Shown one piece after another: positions 1 to 9,350 of a stretch of 64,000 nucleotides of DNA (position 1 is the first letter of the stretch; each line of letters starts with the position of its first letter). This DNA comes from Fimbriimonadaceae bacterium (lineage in GTDB: Bacteria > Armatimonadota > Fimbriimonadia > Fimbriimonadales > Fimbriimonadaceae): the NCBI GenBank assembly GCA_019694835.1, contig JAIBBE010000001.1, forward strand, positions 49,850 to 113,849, read 5' to 3'. The position numbers were made by a program, and so were the translations under genes. The notes under the pieces are model-generated. The model made no database searches, had not been told where the DNA came from, and saw only the letters and a program-made list of their open reading frames with translations.

Positions 1-194
1 CAGCCGCGCGGGTTGTACTCCTCGCATGGATAGTCGGCGGCGGGCTTCAGGTCGACGATGACGTCGTCGACGACGGTTGCGAGCCAGCCGCATGCGCCGG
101 TGCAATTCGGGCTGTCGGTCGTGCGCACGACGCGCGTTTCGCCAGGGGCTCGGGTCGAGCCGTTGCGTCCGGGTACGGAAAATCGGGTAGCCAA
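1..194 (-). CDS. Molybdopterin oxidoreductase, N-terminal fragment (cut by window edge)
   Basis: Minus-strand frame open from a TTG start at 194 to the window edge, 64 codons seen. AAGGAG lies seven bases before the TTG. Residues near 29-38 read SPNCTGACGW and the cut end reads CEEYNPRG, which resembles the N-terminal Fe-S/cofactor region of NarG/DMSO-reductase-family molybdoenzymes (a CTGxCxW block followed by a YxPRGC block). The frame lacks an ATG, so it is easily missed. It is divergent from the Crp/Fnr gene at 319 and has an Fnr-like operator plus a GACAAT -10 (229-234) upstream. The substrate cannot be told from 64 residues; nitrate or another anaerobic acceptor is plausible. Confidence 0.8.
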   Translation of the reverse strand, partial: MATRFSVPGRNGSTRAPGETRVVRTTDSPNCTGACGWLATVVDDVIVDLKPAADYPCEEYNPRG

Positions 195-228
195 CGATGA
201 TCTCCTTCGGGTTTTGCCCTTGCTAGTG

Positions 229-234
229 ATTGTC
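229..234 (-). promoter_or_regulatory. Predicted -10 element of the molybdoenzyme promoter
   Basis: On the minus strand this reads GACAAT. It lies exactly 21 bases downstream of the inverted repeat at 256-271. The same GACAAT at the same 21-base distance occurs upstream of narK (54383-54388) and of the ferredoxin/bc operon (60102-60107). This geometry fits a class II Crp/Fnr-activated promoter with the site centred near -41.5. Confidence 0.6.
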
Positions 235-255
235 GATGACCTTTCATGCGGTCGC

Positions 256-271
256 TATGATGGGGATCATA
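256..271. promoter_or_regulatory. Fnr/Crp-type operator between divergent genes
   Basis: Perfect inverted repeat TATGAT-GGGG-ATCATA. The TGAT-N4-ATCA core matches the Fnr-family box (TTGAT-N4-ATCAA). Same architecture as the sites at 54346-54361 and 60129-60144. It sits between the molybdoenzyme start (194) and the regulator start (319), so it may control both, including autoregulation. Confidence 0.7.
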
Positions 272-318
272 ACTGCGCATCGACTCCTTGCGCAAACTCG
301 CGATAAGGTGATTCGGCC

Positions 319-1038
319 ATGATAGTTGACGCTATGTCCCAAACGCCCGATCGGCCCTCGAATCTCGGCGTCATTGCTGCGTGCTCGGTCCTCAATGCCT
401 TGACCGAGGCAGAACGAGACCACTTGGCGGGCGAATCGTACATGGCGTTCGCCGAGCGCGGGGAGCCGATTTGGCTGGCCGGTGCCCCCTCGGAGTTTCT
501 CGCCGTGGTCGGGGTGGGGTTCGTCAAGATGACGAGAACCACGCCGCAAGGTGCCGAAGTCGCGGTCGAGCTGCTTTGCCCGGGGCAGTGCTTCGGACTT
601 CTCGCCGCCCTCGAAGGTCGCGCGTTTCCGCTGAGCGCCATCGCCGTCACCGACCTGTGGTATCTCAAAATCCAAACCCGCGTCCTGAACGAGCTTTACA
701 AGGAGAACGTCGCCCTGCGCGATCAGATGCTGCGCACGCTGGCTCCTCGTTTACGCCGCGCGCACGACATGATGGCGCGGATGAGTACGGGCAAAGTCGA
801 ACAACGCATCGCCGCCGTCCTGCTCATCCTTATGGACTCGTGTGGGATCGAGGTTGAAAGCGGAACCCGCCTCAACGTTCCCCTTACCCGCCAAGATATC
901 TCCGAGATGGCCGGGACGACGGTCGAAACGACCATCCGCGTCATGAGCAAGTGGCAGAAAGCCAACCTCATCGAAACCGACCACCAAGTCATTACGATCA
1001 ACAAGCCAGAAGCTTTGCAACGTGCGCTGATCGACTAG
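319..1038 (+). CDS. Crp/Fnr-family transcriptional regulator
   Basis: 239 residues, the usual length for the family: an N-terminal cyclic-nucleotide-binding-like beta barrel (about 20-130), a long dimer helix around 140-165, and a C-terminal winged helix-turn-helix (about 180-235). The recognition helix contains TVETTIR; Glu and Arg align with the Fnr residues that read the TGAT half-site, while the Fnr Ser is Ile. Only one Cys occurs near the N-terminus, so an Fnr-type [4Fe-4S] cluster is unlikely and the protein is more like the Dnr/NarR branch. Likely regulator of the three TATGAY-N4-RTCATA sites in this window (inference). AAGGTG precedes the ATG; a second ATG at 334 is possible. Confidence 0.93.
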   Translation: MIVDAMSQTPDRPSNLGVIAACSVLNALTEAERDHLAGESYMAFAERGEPIWLAGAPSEFLAVVGVGFVKMTRTTPQGAEVAVELLCPGQCFGLLAALEGRAFPLSAIAVTDLWYLKIQTRVLNELYKENVALRDQMLRTLAPRLRRAHDMMARMSTGKVEQRIAAVLLILMDSCGIEVESGTRLNVPLTRQDISEMAGTTVETTIRVMSKWQKANLIETDHQVITINKPEALQRALID

Positions 1039-1106
1039 CGTGGAAGCTCGGCGAAGCAATCAATGAATTCATCAAGGATGGCAAGGCTCTATTCATGTGA
1101 CTCCAC

Positions 1107-1198
1107 AAACAAGAAATCCCGCCCTATCTGGACGGGATTTGAACCTAAATAGTGGCTGCCGCAGTAGGACTCGAACCTACGACCCGCTGATTAACAGT
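1107..1198. repeat. Left att direct repeat with displaced 3' fragment of tRNA-Asn (attL)
   Basis: This 92-bp block matches 37202-37293 with three mismatches, and the last 48 bp (1151-1198) are identical to 37246-37293. Positions 1153-1198 are the 3' 46 bases of a minus-strand tRNA-Asn ending in the anticodon loop; the 5' half is absent, so this copy is not functional. The repeat includes the tRNA terminator hairpin (1114-1140). This is the classic footprint of tyrosine-recombinase insertion at a tRNA anticodon loop. Confidence 0.92.
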
Positions 1199-1296
1199 TA
1201 TTGGTTTTGATGTTCGCAGCTTCGCGCAATCAATCGCCGTCTAGTCCAATTTGAACCTGAAATGTTCGTGCGTGTTCGTCGGCACCTGGTACAATC

Positions 1297-1337
1297 CTTC
1301 CCAGAACTCTTCCCACTGGAATCATCTGGGAAGAATT
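1297..1337. promoter_or_regulatory. Integrase arm-type binding sites, left end (predicted)
   Basis: Two direct CTTCCCA heptamers within a 22-bp block (1297-1318) and an inverted copy, CTGGGAAGAATT, at 1326-1337. The 22-bp block recurs at the right end (37172-37193) with two mismatches, and the inverted copy matches AATTCTTCCCA there. Terminal repeats of this kind are typical arm sites of tyrosine integrases. They sit between a TACAAT -10-like element (1290-1295) and the integrase start, so they could also autoregulate the gene. Confidence 0.65.
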
Positions 1338-1356
1338 ATTTAGGAGGAACACGAGG

Positions 1357-2556
1357 ATGGCGGCAGGCGGGTCTCGGGGCAGAAGGGCCAACGGCGATGG
1401 GTGGGTGTACAAGGATGGAAACAGCTACCGAGTAAAGGTGGCGGCTGGGGTTGATCCAGTGTCGGGGAAGATCCGATATCGTTCCGCTAGGGCGAAATCA
1501 CACGCCGAAGCACTCGACGTCTTGAGACGCCTCCAGTCAGAGAAGCTGACTGGCAAGCTCATGCCCTCCGCCAACCGCACCCTCGGCGGCTACCTCGAAG
1601 GCTGGCTGGAGCGAAATGTCAAACCCAACCGAGCCCCCAACACCTATCGGCAATATGCTTGGATCGTAAACTCCCACGTCATTCCCCACCTTGGCAAGAG
1701 GGACATGGACAAGGTGACCAGGCCCGATGTCCAGGCGCTGCTCGCGACCAAGGCTAAACAGAAGGTCCAGCCTCGCTCCGGAGCAGGATCACCAATCGAC
1801 AAGACACTGTCACGCTCTACGATGCGGCTTATCCGTGCCATCCTGCATGCCGCCTATCAGGACGCCATAAGGGACGGCCTAACCGCCCGTAATCCAGTCC
1901 AGCATGTGCAATTGCCGCCGGAAGCTCGAAAACCCCCTGCCTTCCTCGATCCGGACCAGGCAGCGGCGCTCATGAAGGCAGCTCGCGACTCCGATCTGGC
2001 CGATCTGTTCCGGTTCATGCTCTCGACCGGGACGCGCATTGGAGAGGCAACGGGCGTCCGATGGCAAGATCTTGATCTTGAACGGGGCTTTGTCCGAATC
2101 AGCGGCCAGCTCCAACGAATCGATGGGAAACTGACCTATCGCCCTGTGACGAAGACCAACCAGGATCGCGCGATTCCCATTTCGCCGACATTGGTCGAAG
2201 CCTTCAGAACTCTCAGGATTGCCCAGGATGTGAACGACGTGCGCGACGCCGACGGGATCGTCTTTCTTAATGCGGAGGGCCGGAAGCTCGACCCCAAGTT
2301 CGTGTCGAAGCGGCTCGCCAAAGTTTGTCAAGCAGCCGGAGTACCGGTCATTTCTCCCCACAAGCTCCGACATACTGCCGCCACCGTGGCTCTCGCAGAG
2401 ACGGGCGACCTGCACGGCGTTCAGAAGATGCTGGGCCATCAGCAGGTCGCATTGACCGCGAATCTCTATGGGCATGCGACTGCAGAGACGATCAGATCTG
2501 TCACGAACTCGATCGAGAAGTCGATTAGCTCTTTGACCCCGATCAGTGATCCATAG
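1357..2556 (+). CDS. Tyrosine recombinase / site-specific integrase
   Basis: 399 residues. An N-terminal AP2-like arm-binding segment (about 14-68), SAM-like core-binding domain (about 75-185) and C-terminal catalytic domain. Catalytic set visible: Arg227 (TGTRIGEA), Lys266, His335-Arg338 (HKLRH), His361 (LGHQQ) and nucleophile Tyr371. AGGAGG lies nine bases upstream of the ATG. Its position beside the tRNA-Asn fragment and arm motifs identifies it as the integrase of this island, acting on the tRNA anticodon loop. Confidence 0.96.
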   Translation: MAAGGSRGRRANGDGWVYKDGNSYRVKVAAGVDPVSGKIRYRSARAKSHAEALDVLRRLQSEKLTGKLMPSANRTLGGYLEGWLERNVKPNRAPNTYRQYAWIVNSHVIPHLGKRDMDKVTRPDVQALLATKAKQKVQPRSGAGSPIDKTLSRSTMRLIRAILHAAYQDAIRDGLTARNPVQHVQLPPEARKPPAFLDPDQAAALMKAARDSDLADLFRFMLSTGTRIGEATGVRWQDLDLERGFVRISGQLQRIDGKLTYRPVTKTNQDRAIPISPTLVEAFRTLRIAQDVNDVRDADGIVFLNAEGRKLDPKFVSKRLAKVCQAAGVPVISPHKLRHTAATVALAETGDLHGVQKMLGHQQVALTANLYGHATAETIRSVTNSIEKSISSLTPISDP

Positions 2557-2739
2557 AGGGATCTCTGATGCCGTTCAACAAAGGCCTGGGCGGCAGGGTT
2601 AAGTAGCCAGATGCTGCGGAGTACCAGGCGGTGTGCACGAAGATCAGAACTCTCACACACGTCGAATCAACGCGGTAAGTTGTACCGACTGCGCCGCAGA
2701 GCGGCGGACACCAGGCCCTTAGCTCCCCGCCGCCAGAGC

Positions 2740-3433
2740 GGGCAATCAAACCCGGTAAGAGGGTCGTCTTCGCAGCCCACGTCATCGACCAGGCCCAGCG
2801 CAATCGCTTCATCATCCCGCCAGCAGTGACCAGTCCCGACCGCCTTCACCTGAGCCGTAGCTGCTGGCGCGCCCGCGAGACACCCGCCGCCGCGAAGTCG
2901 CCAAACACGGCGTCGACCTCGCGCTGAGCATCCGCCATCGGCTCTTCGTCGACCGGCTGTCCCTGCGCCCACTTGCCCTTGATTTCGCCCGACGAAATCA
3001 GCGTCAGCGAATAGCCCTCCATCGACCACCGCTCCACGTCGTCGACTAGCAGCGTGCAGACCCCGACTTGCGCGTACGGCGACGCTACAATGGCCGAGCA
3101 CTGTGAAGCCACCCAGTAGGCAGCCGACGCGCAAATCGAGGAAAGATCGGCCACCATCGTCTTCTGGGCCGCCATCCGGACATCGTCCGCCAAGCACCCC
3201 AGCCCCGAAGACTGTCCGCCCGGCGAGTCAATCAGCAACACGATCTCAATGACCTGGTCGTCCACATCGCCATGCGAACCTGCCGCCGCGCAAGGATCGT
3301 CGAGGTCCCGCTGGCCATCGACGGAAGGCGTTGAAGCAGTAGGCGCGAGAGTTCGGTGAACGCGACGCCGTCGATGATCGCGTAAGCCTCCGGTCATCCG
3401 CCCGAGGCTGGTGGGCGCCAACCGCGAAGGCAT
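2740..3433 (-). pseudogene. Remnant of S49 (SppA/phage head maturation) peptidase
   Basis: The minus-strand frame 2846-3433 contains a IDSPGGQSSG block followed by the ASAAYWVAS block with the expected nucleophile Ser and a YAQVGVCT segment, as in phage S49 capsid-assembly proteases. The C-terminal continuation (ALGLVDDVG, about 2760-2830) is in a different frame, and the N-terminal part has no recognisable start. At least one frameshift has therefore broken the gene. It is the only phage structural trace in the island and suggests prophage ancestry. Confidence 0.6.
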
Positions 3434-3623
3434 CCAGCGACCGGCGGCCCCTGCTCATCGACGTAGGCTTCAAGCCCGACCACACCGAGCATCAACTCCC
3501 CCGGAACAGACCGGTAAGGCTTTGAGCTGAGCCAGCCCATACCGCTCATCGATGCACCAGACCCGGTCCATGGCAAGCGCCCAAGCTGCTTTAGAAGGCA
3601 TGAAGCTAAGCAACGATTAGTTC

Positions 3624-4463
3624 TTAGCCCGGGGAATCGAATGGGTCGGTCCAATCCCATGGCCCGACTTTCTCAACGTCTGGATGGCCCAAGCGCACCG
3701 AATCAAGGAAGTACTCTATCTCTCGATTTGCGAGGCTTTCGCCCTCAAAGTGAACCGGGGAGTCGGTAAACACGCATTCCTGGGCATCACACAATCTTTG
3801 GTGCAATGCCACTTCGAGAACTGGAAGGCATCCAGGCACCCCACAATACGCAATTCCGAATAAGATGTGATCGTATTTTAGTGCAAACTTGTATCTTGGG
3901 CAAAGGTCCAAGGGTACGGTTCCCGGTGGCACATGACCAAGCCAATTTCCGCATTGGTAAACAGCCATTCCTTTGGTAGATGACTCACCGACAAAAGCAA
4001 CCGTTTGCTTCGGCCAATTTACTCGCTGATAGGCTTGTCGGCAATGCTGCCTTGGAACCTCGGAAGCTCGGTACTTATGATTGATCTTTAACTTACCTGC
4101 AGCGCAGGCTTTGTATAGAATCCACCACGATAACTCGGACCTGACGCAATCTGGAAGGTCGATAAGTACAGCCTCTCTTCTTGCCAGTCTCACGATAGTG
4201 TCTTTGAGGTTATTCTCGAATACGCTCATCCAGCCGTTATTACAGACCTTGCAGATATCGGCAGCCACGGTCGCTTGCGGAGGTAAAGCCGGCAGATCCG
4301 TGAACTCTCCGGTGGCGCCGCTATAGTGCCAGCATGGCAAGTCACTGGACCTGTGACCCAGTGAGGTTATTAGAGCATCGCCAAAGATGTGCTCCTTCGC
4401 TCGTGGGACGCCCTTGCCCCCGAGAATACGTCCGCAAAAGGTGCACTTGCATCTCAACTTCAT
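3624..4463 (-). CDS. Hypothetical zinc-binding, HNH-endonuclease-like protein
   Basis: 279 residues. The N-terminus has CTFCG (about 7-11), then KEHIFGDAL, then CKVCNNGWM (about 72-80). The CxxC...EHI...CxxCN pattern resembles HNH-type nucleases with a structural zinc knuckle, although the full HNH metal site is not certain. The C-terminal ~180 residues match nothing I recognise. No Shine-Dalgarno is obvious before the ATG. It stands alone between the phage remnant and the defence operon; a nuclease role in defence is possible but not shown. Confidence 0.65.
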   Translation of the reverse strand: MKLRCKCTFCGRILGGKGVPRAKEHIFGDALITSLGHRSSDLPCWHYSGATGEFTDLPALPPQATVAADICKVCNNGWMSVFENNLKDTIVRLARREAVLIDLPDCVRSELSWWILYKACAAGKLKINHKYRASEVPRQHCRQAYQRVNWPKQTVAFVGESSTKGMAVYQCGNWLGHVPPGTVPLDLCPRYKFALKYDHILFGIAYCGVPGCLPVLEVALHQRLCDAQECVFTDSPVHFEGESLANREIEYFLDSVRLGHPDVEKVGPWDWTDPFDSPG

Positions 4464-5479
4464 ACAATGTGAGGCTACTCCAATTGGAGGGCCTCGGACT
4501 GTCGTCCTTCAGTCCACGTTTGGCTCAGCTTCGTCCGACTCTGGTGGCTCCTCATCCCCCGGCAAAGCTCGCACCGTTGGGTGTTCATCTCGACCACGTG
4601 TGCAAACCGCGTTTGGTGTGGCGTGATATGACCCAAAGAAGAGTGCGCCGCCTACCATCACAGCAGTGTCGAGCTAACTGGGGTGCTCGGATGGCAAGAC
4701 GCCATCGTGCGCCAAGATCTATCCGTAGACGACGGTAGTAACGACTCGACATAAGAAACAAGATCCACGAACGGTGAAGCGGAATCGGATGGTCATAGCC
4801 GTGAGAATCTGCGAACAGAGTAAATTTACTCTTACAGGACTGAGGCGGATCGGTGAGGAGTAGATTTACACCGCTAACCCGAAAAGTCCCGAAAAGTCCC
4901 GAATTTGGTCAAGCAACACACCGGCGGTTCGCACACCCTCTGTTCCGCAGGCGGTTCTAATTGCGCACGGGCTTCTTCGAGTTTCGCGAGGATCGGTACC
5001 CGGTCGACATCTACTGCGCTGTAACGACTGCACGTCGAGGATCGTTGCCAAGTCGGGAATCGCCGTCTCGATCAGCGCGAAAAACTCCGGGCCGCACCGC
5101 GCCAGCCACTTTGCCATCGAGCGAAGATTCGGATAGTGCCCCTCATACGGTCTAGTTCGATGGGCCTCCGGTGACGCGCTCGGAAGGAGGCCGAGCTACA
5201 CGCATTCATCGGCAAGCGGTCCCGATCCACTTCAGCGTAGCCCCGAAAAAAGCAAAGCCCCTCGCCGTAGTCGAGAGGCCTGCTCATACTTATAGGAGGT
5301 ACCACAGCTGGCGGTCCAGTGGGATACAGTTAGATCATCGGCAGGCCCTCGGCGGCTCTTTAGGGTCAGGAGCAAGATTGTCCAAGAAGGACCCGAAGTG
5401 ATCCTGTCGCTCCGTCAGCGACTCGCCAAACACGCTCTGGTTCGGACCCAACCAAGTCAGACTAGAAGTCGTAGGCACC
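4464..5479. other. About 1 kb with no recognisable gene
   Basis: Reading frames here are short, arginine/proline-rich or match no family I know. A short minus-strand frame (4866-5117) begins plausibly, with MAKWLARCGPEFF, but decays into low-complexity sequence and could be a relic. A tandem GAAAAGTCCC (about 2.3 units) lies at 4880-4902. The stretch is best read as decayed island DNA between two minus-strand units. Confidence 0.5.
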
Positions 5480-8400
5480 TCACTCCTCCTCGAAGTCGAA
5501 TGAGTCGAACTTTAGAGTGCGGCAGTTCTCGCTGACGATTCGGACGACGTTGTCCGCGTAGCCGTCACCGCATTCAGCGTCAACCTCGATCGTGATCCGG
5601 ACCTCGCTTCCCAACACGCTTGCTAGGTGCTGCGCGACCTCTCGCGAGACATTGCCCGCCAAGGTCGAGAGATTGCCTGAGTTGGCCCGTATCGTGGCGT
5701 GGAACCGCTTGTTGCGTGTTCTGGGGGCGACCGTTCCCGTCGGAGTTGGGCCACCCAACATCCCGCCGTAGTCGGAGAGTGGTCGACCGGCATCCGCAAT
5801 CTGCGTCGTCGTAAGCGGAGGCGTCGCAGCAACGGCTTGGTCGATGAGCGGCTCGGCGATGTCGGGTTTGACGAGATAACCCATGAGTGCCCGAGGACCG
5901 TCGAGCAGAATCCCCATGCGGAGTTTCTCGAATGCCTTCGTGTCCGGGTCATAACCGTCCGCGTAGGCGAGGCCTTGAGTACGGTTAACTGCATCGCGAA
6001 CGGCATCGAAGAGGACATCGTCATTGACCAATCGATAGAGGTAAGGATAGCTGGCATAGTAGCTAACCAATTGGTCAACAGAGACCATGCCGCCAGAATC
6101 CCACAGCGGAACACGCTCGATGTCCCGAATCAGTAGATTGCCGCCGAGCTTCCGAACAAGGTGCTCCGGTTCCAGCTTACGAATGACCCTTATGGCCAAG
6201 TTCTCATCGCCACCGGAAACATGCAGAGCGGTCCAGCTTAGCGCTTGCTGAGGACCGAGTTGAGTTGGGACTAGAACGTGCTGATAAGCCTCGTTGATAC
6301 GGCCGGTTACCGTGCGGTTCCACTGCTGCGCGCTCGAAAGTGCCTGATCACGGTTCGCTTTGTCAAGGTCGAGTTTGTCGTCCTGGACCTCGGTCACAAT
6401 CGAGTCCCAGGCTAGGTATTGGCGCACGGCTCCTTCGAGGTCCGTCCACCTTGCCTCATCGCACGCCAAGAACACGAGCCGGTTGCGATGCGATCTTGGC
6501 GCCGAGCCCCGGTACTCAAGAATGTCTTTCGCTTGACCGATGGCGTCGGAATCAGTGCGTCCACGCTTGTGCAGGTGCGAGGGACCGAGGACGACCAGTC
6601 GCAGTTCACGATCGTCGGGGATGTCGCTGGACGCAACATCCGCATGAACGCCACCGAATTCACCTCGGAGGCGTACTGCCGTCATGTCCTTGAGTCGCCG
6701 CACTACCTCAGCGATGACAGCATCTTTGGACATTGCATCCGCGCGATCCTGAGCTTCACGGTTGATGCTGGCCTGAGTGTCGTACCAGAAGCGCGTGGCA
6801 TCGGCATAGAGGAAGAGGGTCTTTTGCCGAAGACGGCCCAACGCGTCACCGAACGTCGCAATCGTTTCTTTCGGTTGCACGCAGCCAAGGCGAACGTGCT
6901 TGTCGTCAATGCCGCGTCCAGCTGCTCCACGAGTAGGAGCCGACCCCAAGAAGATCGTACGCGCGACGCGCCTGGATGCCGAGAATCGGCCGAAGGTCGC
7001 GGCAAACTCGCCGTCGAGCTTGAGGGGCACCGAGTTCTCACCGTCAACATCTCGGTCAATCACGCCAGCCCAATTCTCCGGGAGGTAACGGATGATCTCG
7101 GATTGCACGGTTGCGTCAGCAATGGGCACCATGGCCGGCATGATCAAAGCGCTCTGATCGTTGTTCTTCCACAGCGAGTGAATGACGGAGGCCATGAGGC
7201 GTAGGACACCACGCGTGCGCTGGAATTTCTCCAACGACGACCAATCTTCGTAGAGCCGGTCAAAGAGCTCGGGATGGATCGGATACGCCGCCTTCATTCG
7301 GCGCTCGTACTCTCCTTCACGGCACTCACTCGGAAACTCATTCGGATTTGCTTTGTAGAACATTGCGAATTCTCGAATGACGGCATCGCGTGCGCCGACT
7401 AGATCACCGGGGATGGGCTGGAAGAGGCGGCGCCGGACGATCTCAAAGCTCTCGTCACTCGTGGCGGGCCTCCACACGAGGTTCGATCTGCCGACCGCCG
7501 CCTTGAGGCGATCCAGCGCTGCCTGACCGGCATCGTCTCCCGCCTGCGTGGACGGCAGGAGTGAGCCATCAGCTCCGACAGACGCGGGAATGCTGATGCA
7601 GACGAGAACATTCTTTGCGCGGCGAGCGGCTTCGCACAGCGTCTGCGCAAACGTGAACTGCGTATCAAAATCACCCGCGGGCAGCATGTGCTTGCGGTCG
7701 AAGAGCTGCCTCGCGTAAGCGACCCACTCATCAATGAGGATCAATGAAGGCCCAGCCGCGCGGAACAGCTCGTCGAGGAGGTCCCCCGGGTTGGTCGAGG
7801 TTTCATCCGCCTCGCGAACGATTTCATATCCGGTGCGACCCGCAAGCTGCCAGGCCAATTCGCCCCATAGTGTGCGCACGACCGTGCCGTCGTCTTTGGT
7901 CAACGGGCTGCCTGGACGAAGTGCGGTTCCAACGATCACCGCACGACGGACGGTCGGCACATCGGTGACGCCAGCTTGATTAAAGAGCTCGTCGACGCCC
8001 GGCAAGCTGGATGGTTTGGCTTGACCTCCGAACAAGTGATACAGCGCTAACATCGAGTGGGTCTTGCCACCGCCGAAGTTGATCTGCAATTCGACAACCG
8101 GGTCACCACCGACAGCGGTCAGCCGGTTCAGTCCGTTCTTGAGGAGCTCCTTGAGGCCCTCAGTGAGATACGTGCGACCGAAGAAGTCGATTGGTTTAAG
8201 GTACTCGTCGCTGCCTTGACCAAGGTACACCTGCCAGAGGTCCGCCGCAAACTCGGCTTGCTGGAACGTGCCTTGCGCAACATCTTGGTGCGGAATCACG
8301 ACTTCCCGCCACGGACGCAGTCCCGGAACTTCAAGGCCGGTCAGAGGCTGATTCGCAGTCCGCCGTTCCTCTTTCTTGCGCTCGGTGTCGAACTGCATGC

Positions 8401-8794
8401 GCATCACTTCGAGCTTTGATGACTCGACCTTTTCTGCCTCAGGAGATTTGATGGCTTCGAGCAGTTTCTGAATGTCGATCAGGCCCGCAATCGTATCGTC
8501 GACCGAGATCATCGGCTCGTGGGCGTGCTTGTTTCGGACGACCCGGACGTCGTGAGCGCGACTTCGGACATCTTTTGTCAGAACTTGGTCGAAGACGTCG
8601 TCCCAGTTGTTGATCATCGTGTTGACCAGCCGCTGTGGATCCAATAATTGAGTGGTCCCCAAATGGGCGTCAGCCAGGTAGCGGCCCCAGTCGTCCGCAT
8701 ACACATCCCGCAACTCTTGCTCGATGTACCGAGCGAGTTCTGGAGCCATGATGTCAAGGGCTCTGCCGATTCTTTCTTTGTTGCTGATAGCCAT
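5480..8794 (-). CDS. Swt1-type HEPN + DUF499 AAA-like ATPase, phage-defence operon
   Basis: 1104 residues from the ATG at 8794; an upstream in-frame ATG at 8971 lies inside the preceding gene and is rejected. The first ~115 residues form a Swt1-like HEPN domain with R87-N-K-H-A-H92 (RxxxxH, a possible RNase site). A DUF499 ATPase follows, with Walker A GGGKTHS (241-247) and Walker B LILIDE (351-356). DUF499 ATPases are established partners of DUF1156 methylases and helicases in bacterial defence islands. Last gene of the operon; it starts one base after the nucleotidyltransferase stop, implying translational coupling. The role within the system (nucleic-acid translocation or sensing) is inferred. 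Confidence 0.88.
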   Translation of the reverse strand: MAISNKERIGRALDIMAPELARYIEQELRDVYADDWGRYLADAHLGTTQLLDPQRLVNTMINNWDDVFDQVLTKDVRSRAHDVRVVRNKHAHEPMISVDDTIAGLIDIQKLLEAIKSPEAEKVESSKLEVMRMQFDTERKKEERRTANQPLTGLEVPGLRPWREVVIPHQDVAQGTFQQAEFAADLWQVYLGQGSDEYLKPIDFFGRTYLTEGLKELLKNGLNRLTAVGGDPVVELQINFGGGKTHSMLALYHLFGGQAKPSSLPGVDELFNQAGVTDVPTVRRAVIVGTALRPGSPLTKDDGTVVRTLWGELAWQLAGRTGYEIVREADETSTNPGDLLDELFRAAGPSLILIDEWVAYARQLFDRKHMLPAGDFDTQFTFAQTLCEAARRAKNVLVCISIPASVGADGSLLPSTQAGDDAGQAALDRLKAAVGRSNLVWRPATSDESFEIVRRRLFQPIPGDLVGARDAVIREFAMFYKANPNEFPSECREGEYERRMKAAYPIHPELFDRLYEDWSSLEKFQRTRGVLRLMASVIHSLWKNNDQSALIMPAMVPIADATVQSEIIRYLPENWAGVIDRDVDGENSVPLKLDGEFAATFGRFSASRRVARTIFLGSAPTRGAAGRGIDDKHVRLGCVQPKETIATFGDALGRLRQKTLFLYADATRFWYDTQASINREAQDRADAMSKDAVIAEVVRRLKDMTAVRLRGEFGGVHADVASSDIPDDRELRLVVLGPSHLHKRGRTDSDAIGQAKDILEYRGSAPRSHRNRLVFLACDEARWTDLEGAVRQYLAWDSIVTEVQDDKLDLDKANRDQALSSAQQWNRTVTGRINEAYQHVLVPTQLGPQQALSWTALHVSGGDENLAIRVIRKLEPEHLVRKLGGNLLIRDIERVPLWDSGGMVSVDQLVSYYASYPYLYRLVNDDVLFDAVRDAVNRTQGLAYADGYDPDTKAFEKLRMGILLDGPRALMGYLVKPDIAEPLIDQAVAATPPLTTTQIADAGRPLSDYGGMLGGPTPTGTVAPRTRNKRFHATIRANSGNLSTLAGNVSREVAQHLASVLGSEVRITIEVDAECGDGYADNVVRIVSENCRTLKFDSFDFEEE

Positions 8795-8795
8795 G

Positions 8796-9350
8796 TTATT
8801 CTCGGTTCTCCGGTATGGACCTGAGTCGGTCCGCGAATATCTGGAACTTCCCCGACTCGCCGGAACCAATGCACCATCGCTCAATGAGGGCAAGGTCAAC
8901 CGGATGACGGGAAGCGACGGCCAACGCCTGTTCCAGCGCGCTGAAATCGCGATAGAAGAGGAACCAGGCAAGTCGGTCCCGAACGCAATCGGTGGCGGTC
9001 AGGATGTGGAGGAGCCGGTCACCTTCTCGCAGGGTGTCCCAGGTCGTGATCAACTCTTCACCAATTGCCAGGGGGCCGGTGGGGAACTCGACGGTCAAGT
9101 GAGTTGAAGGATGCGCATACGACTGCCCATCGAGGACGAATCCAAGATCAAGCAGCGGCTGGGCCGAGGGCACGTCGGTTGTGGACCAAAACTCGAAGAT
9201 GAAGTCGAGATCGCGGGACTGATAGGCTTCAGGTGCGTACACGGTCGCCGCGCCACCTCCGGAGAGGATGGCGGTCGTCCCGGCTCGATGAAGCGCGCTG
9301 CAGACGATGAACGCGAGTTCGCGGAGGGTCGTTGTCGGGCCAATGGTCAT
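8796..9350 (-). CDS. Nucleotidyltransferase-fold protein (AbiEii/MNT-like)
   Basis: 184 residues from the ATG at 9350, which overlaps the preceding stop as ATGA. GGGAATVY (31-38) and SRDLDF (45-50) give the GG...DxD signature of minimal nucleotidyltransferases used as toxins or antitoxins. A longer frame reaching back to 9764 would cross the winged-helix gene in another frame and is rejected. Together with the winged-helix protein it forms an AbiE-like pair embedded in the defence operon. Whether it is toxin, antitoxin or a defence effector is unknown. Confidence 0.75.
   Translation of the reverse strand: MTIGPTTTLRELAFIVCSALHRAGTTAILSGGGAATVYAPEAYQSRDLDFIFEFWSTTDVPSAQPLLDLGFVLDGQSYAHPSTHLTVEFPTGPLAIGEELITTWDTLREGDRLLHILTATDCVRDRLAWFLFYRDFSALEQALAVASRHPVDLALIERWCIGSGESGKFQIFADRLRSIPENRE

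Noticed and set aside
1151..1198. A second tRNA-Asn gene
   Set aside because: Only the 3' half is present; the 5' half does not fold with the preceding island sequence.
4334..4738. 134-codon plus-strand frame
   Set aside because: Arg-rich composition, overlaps the HNH-like gene start, no domain.
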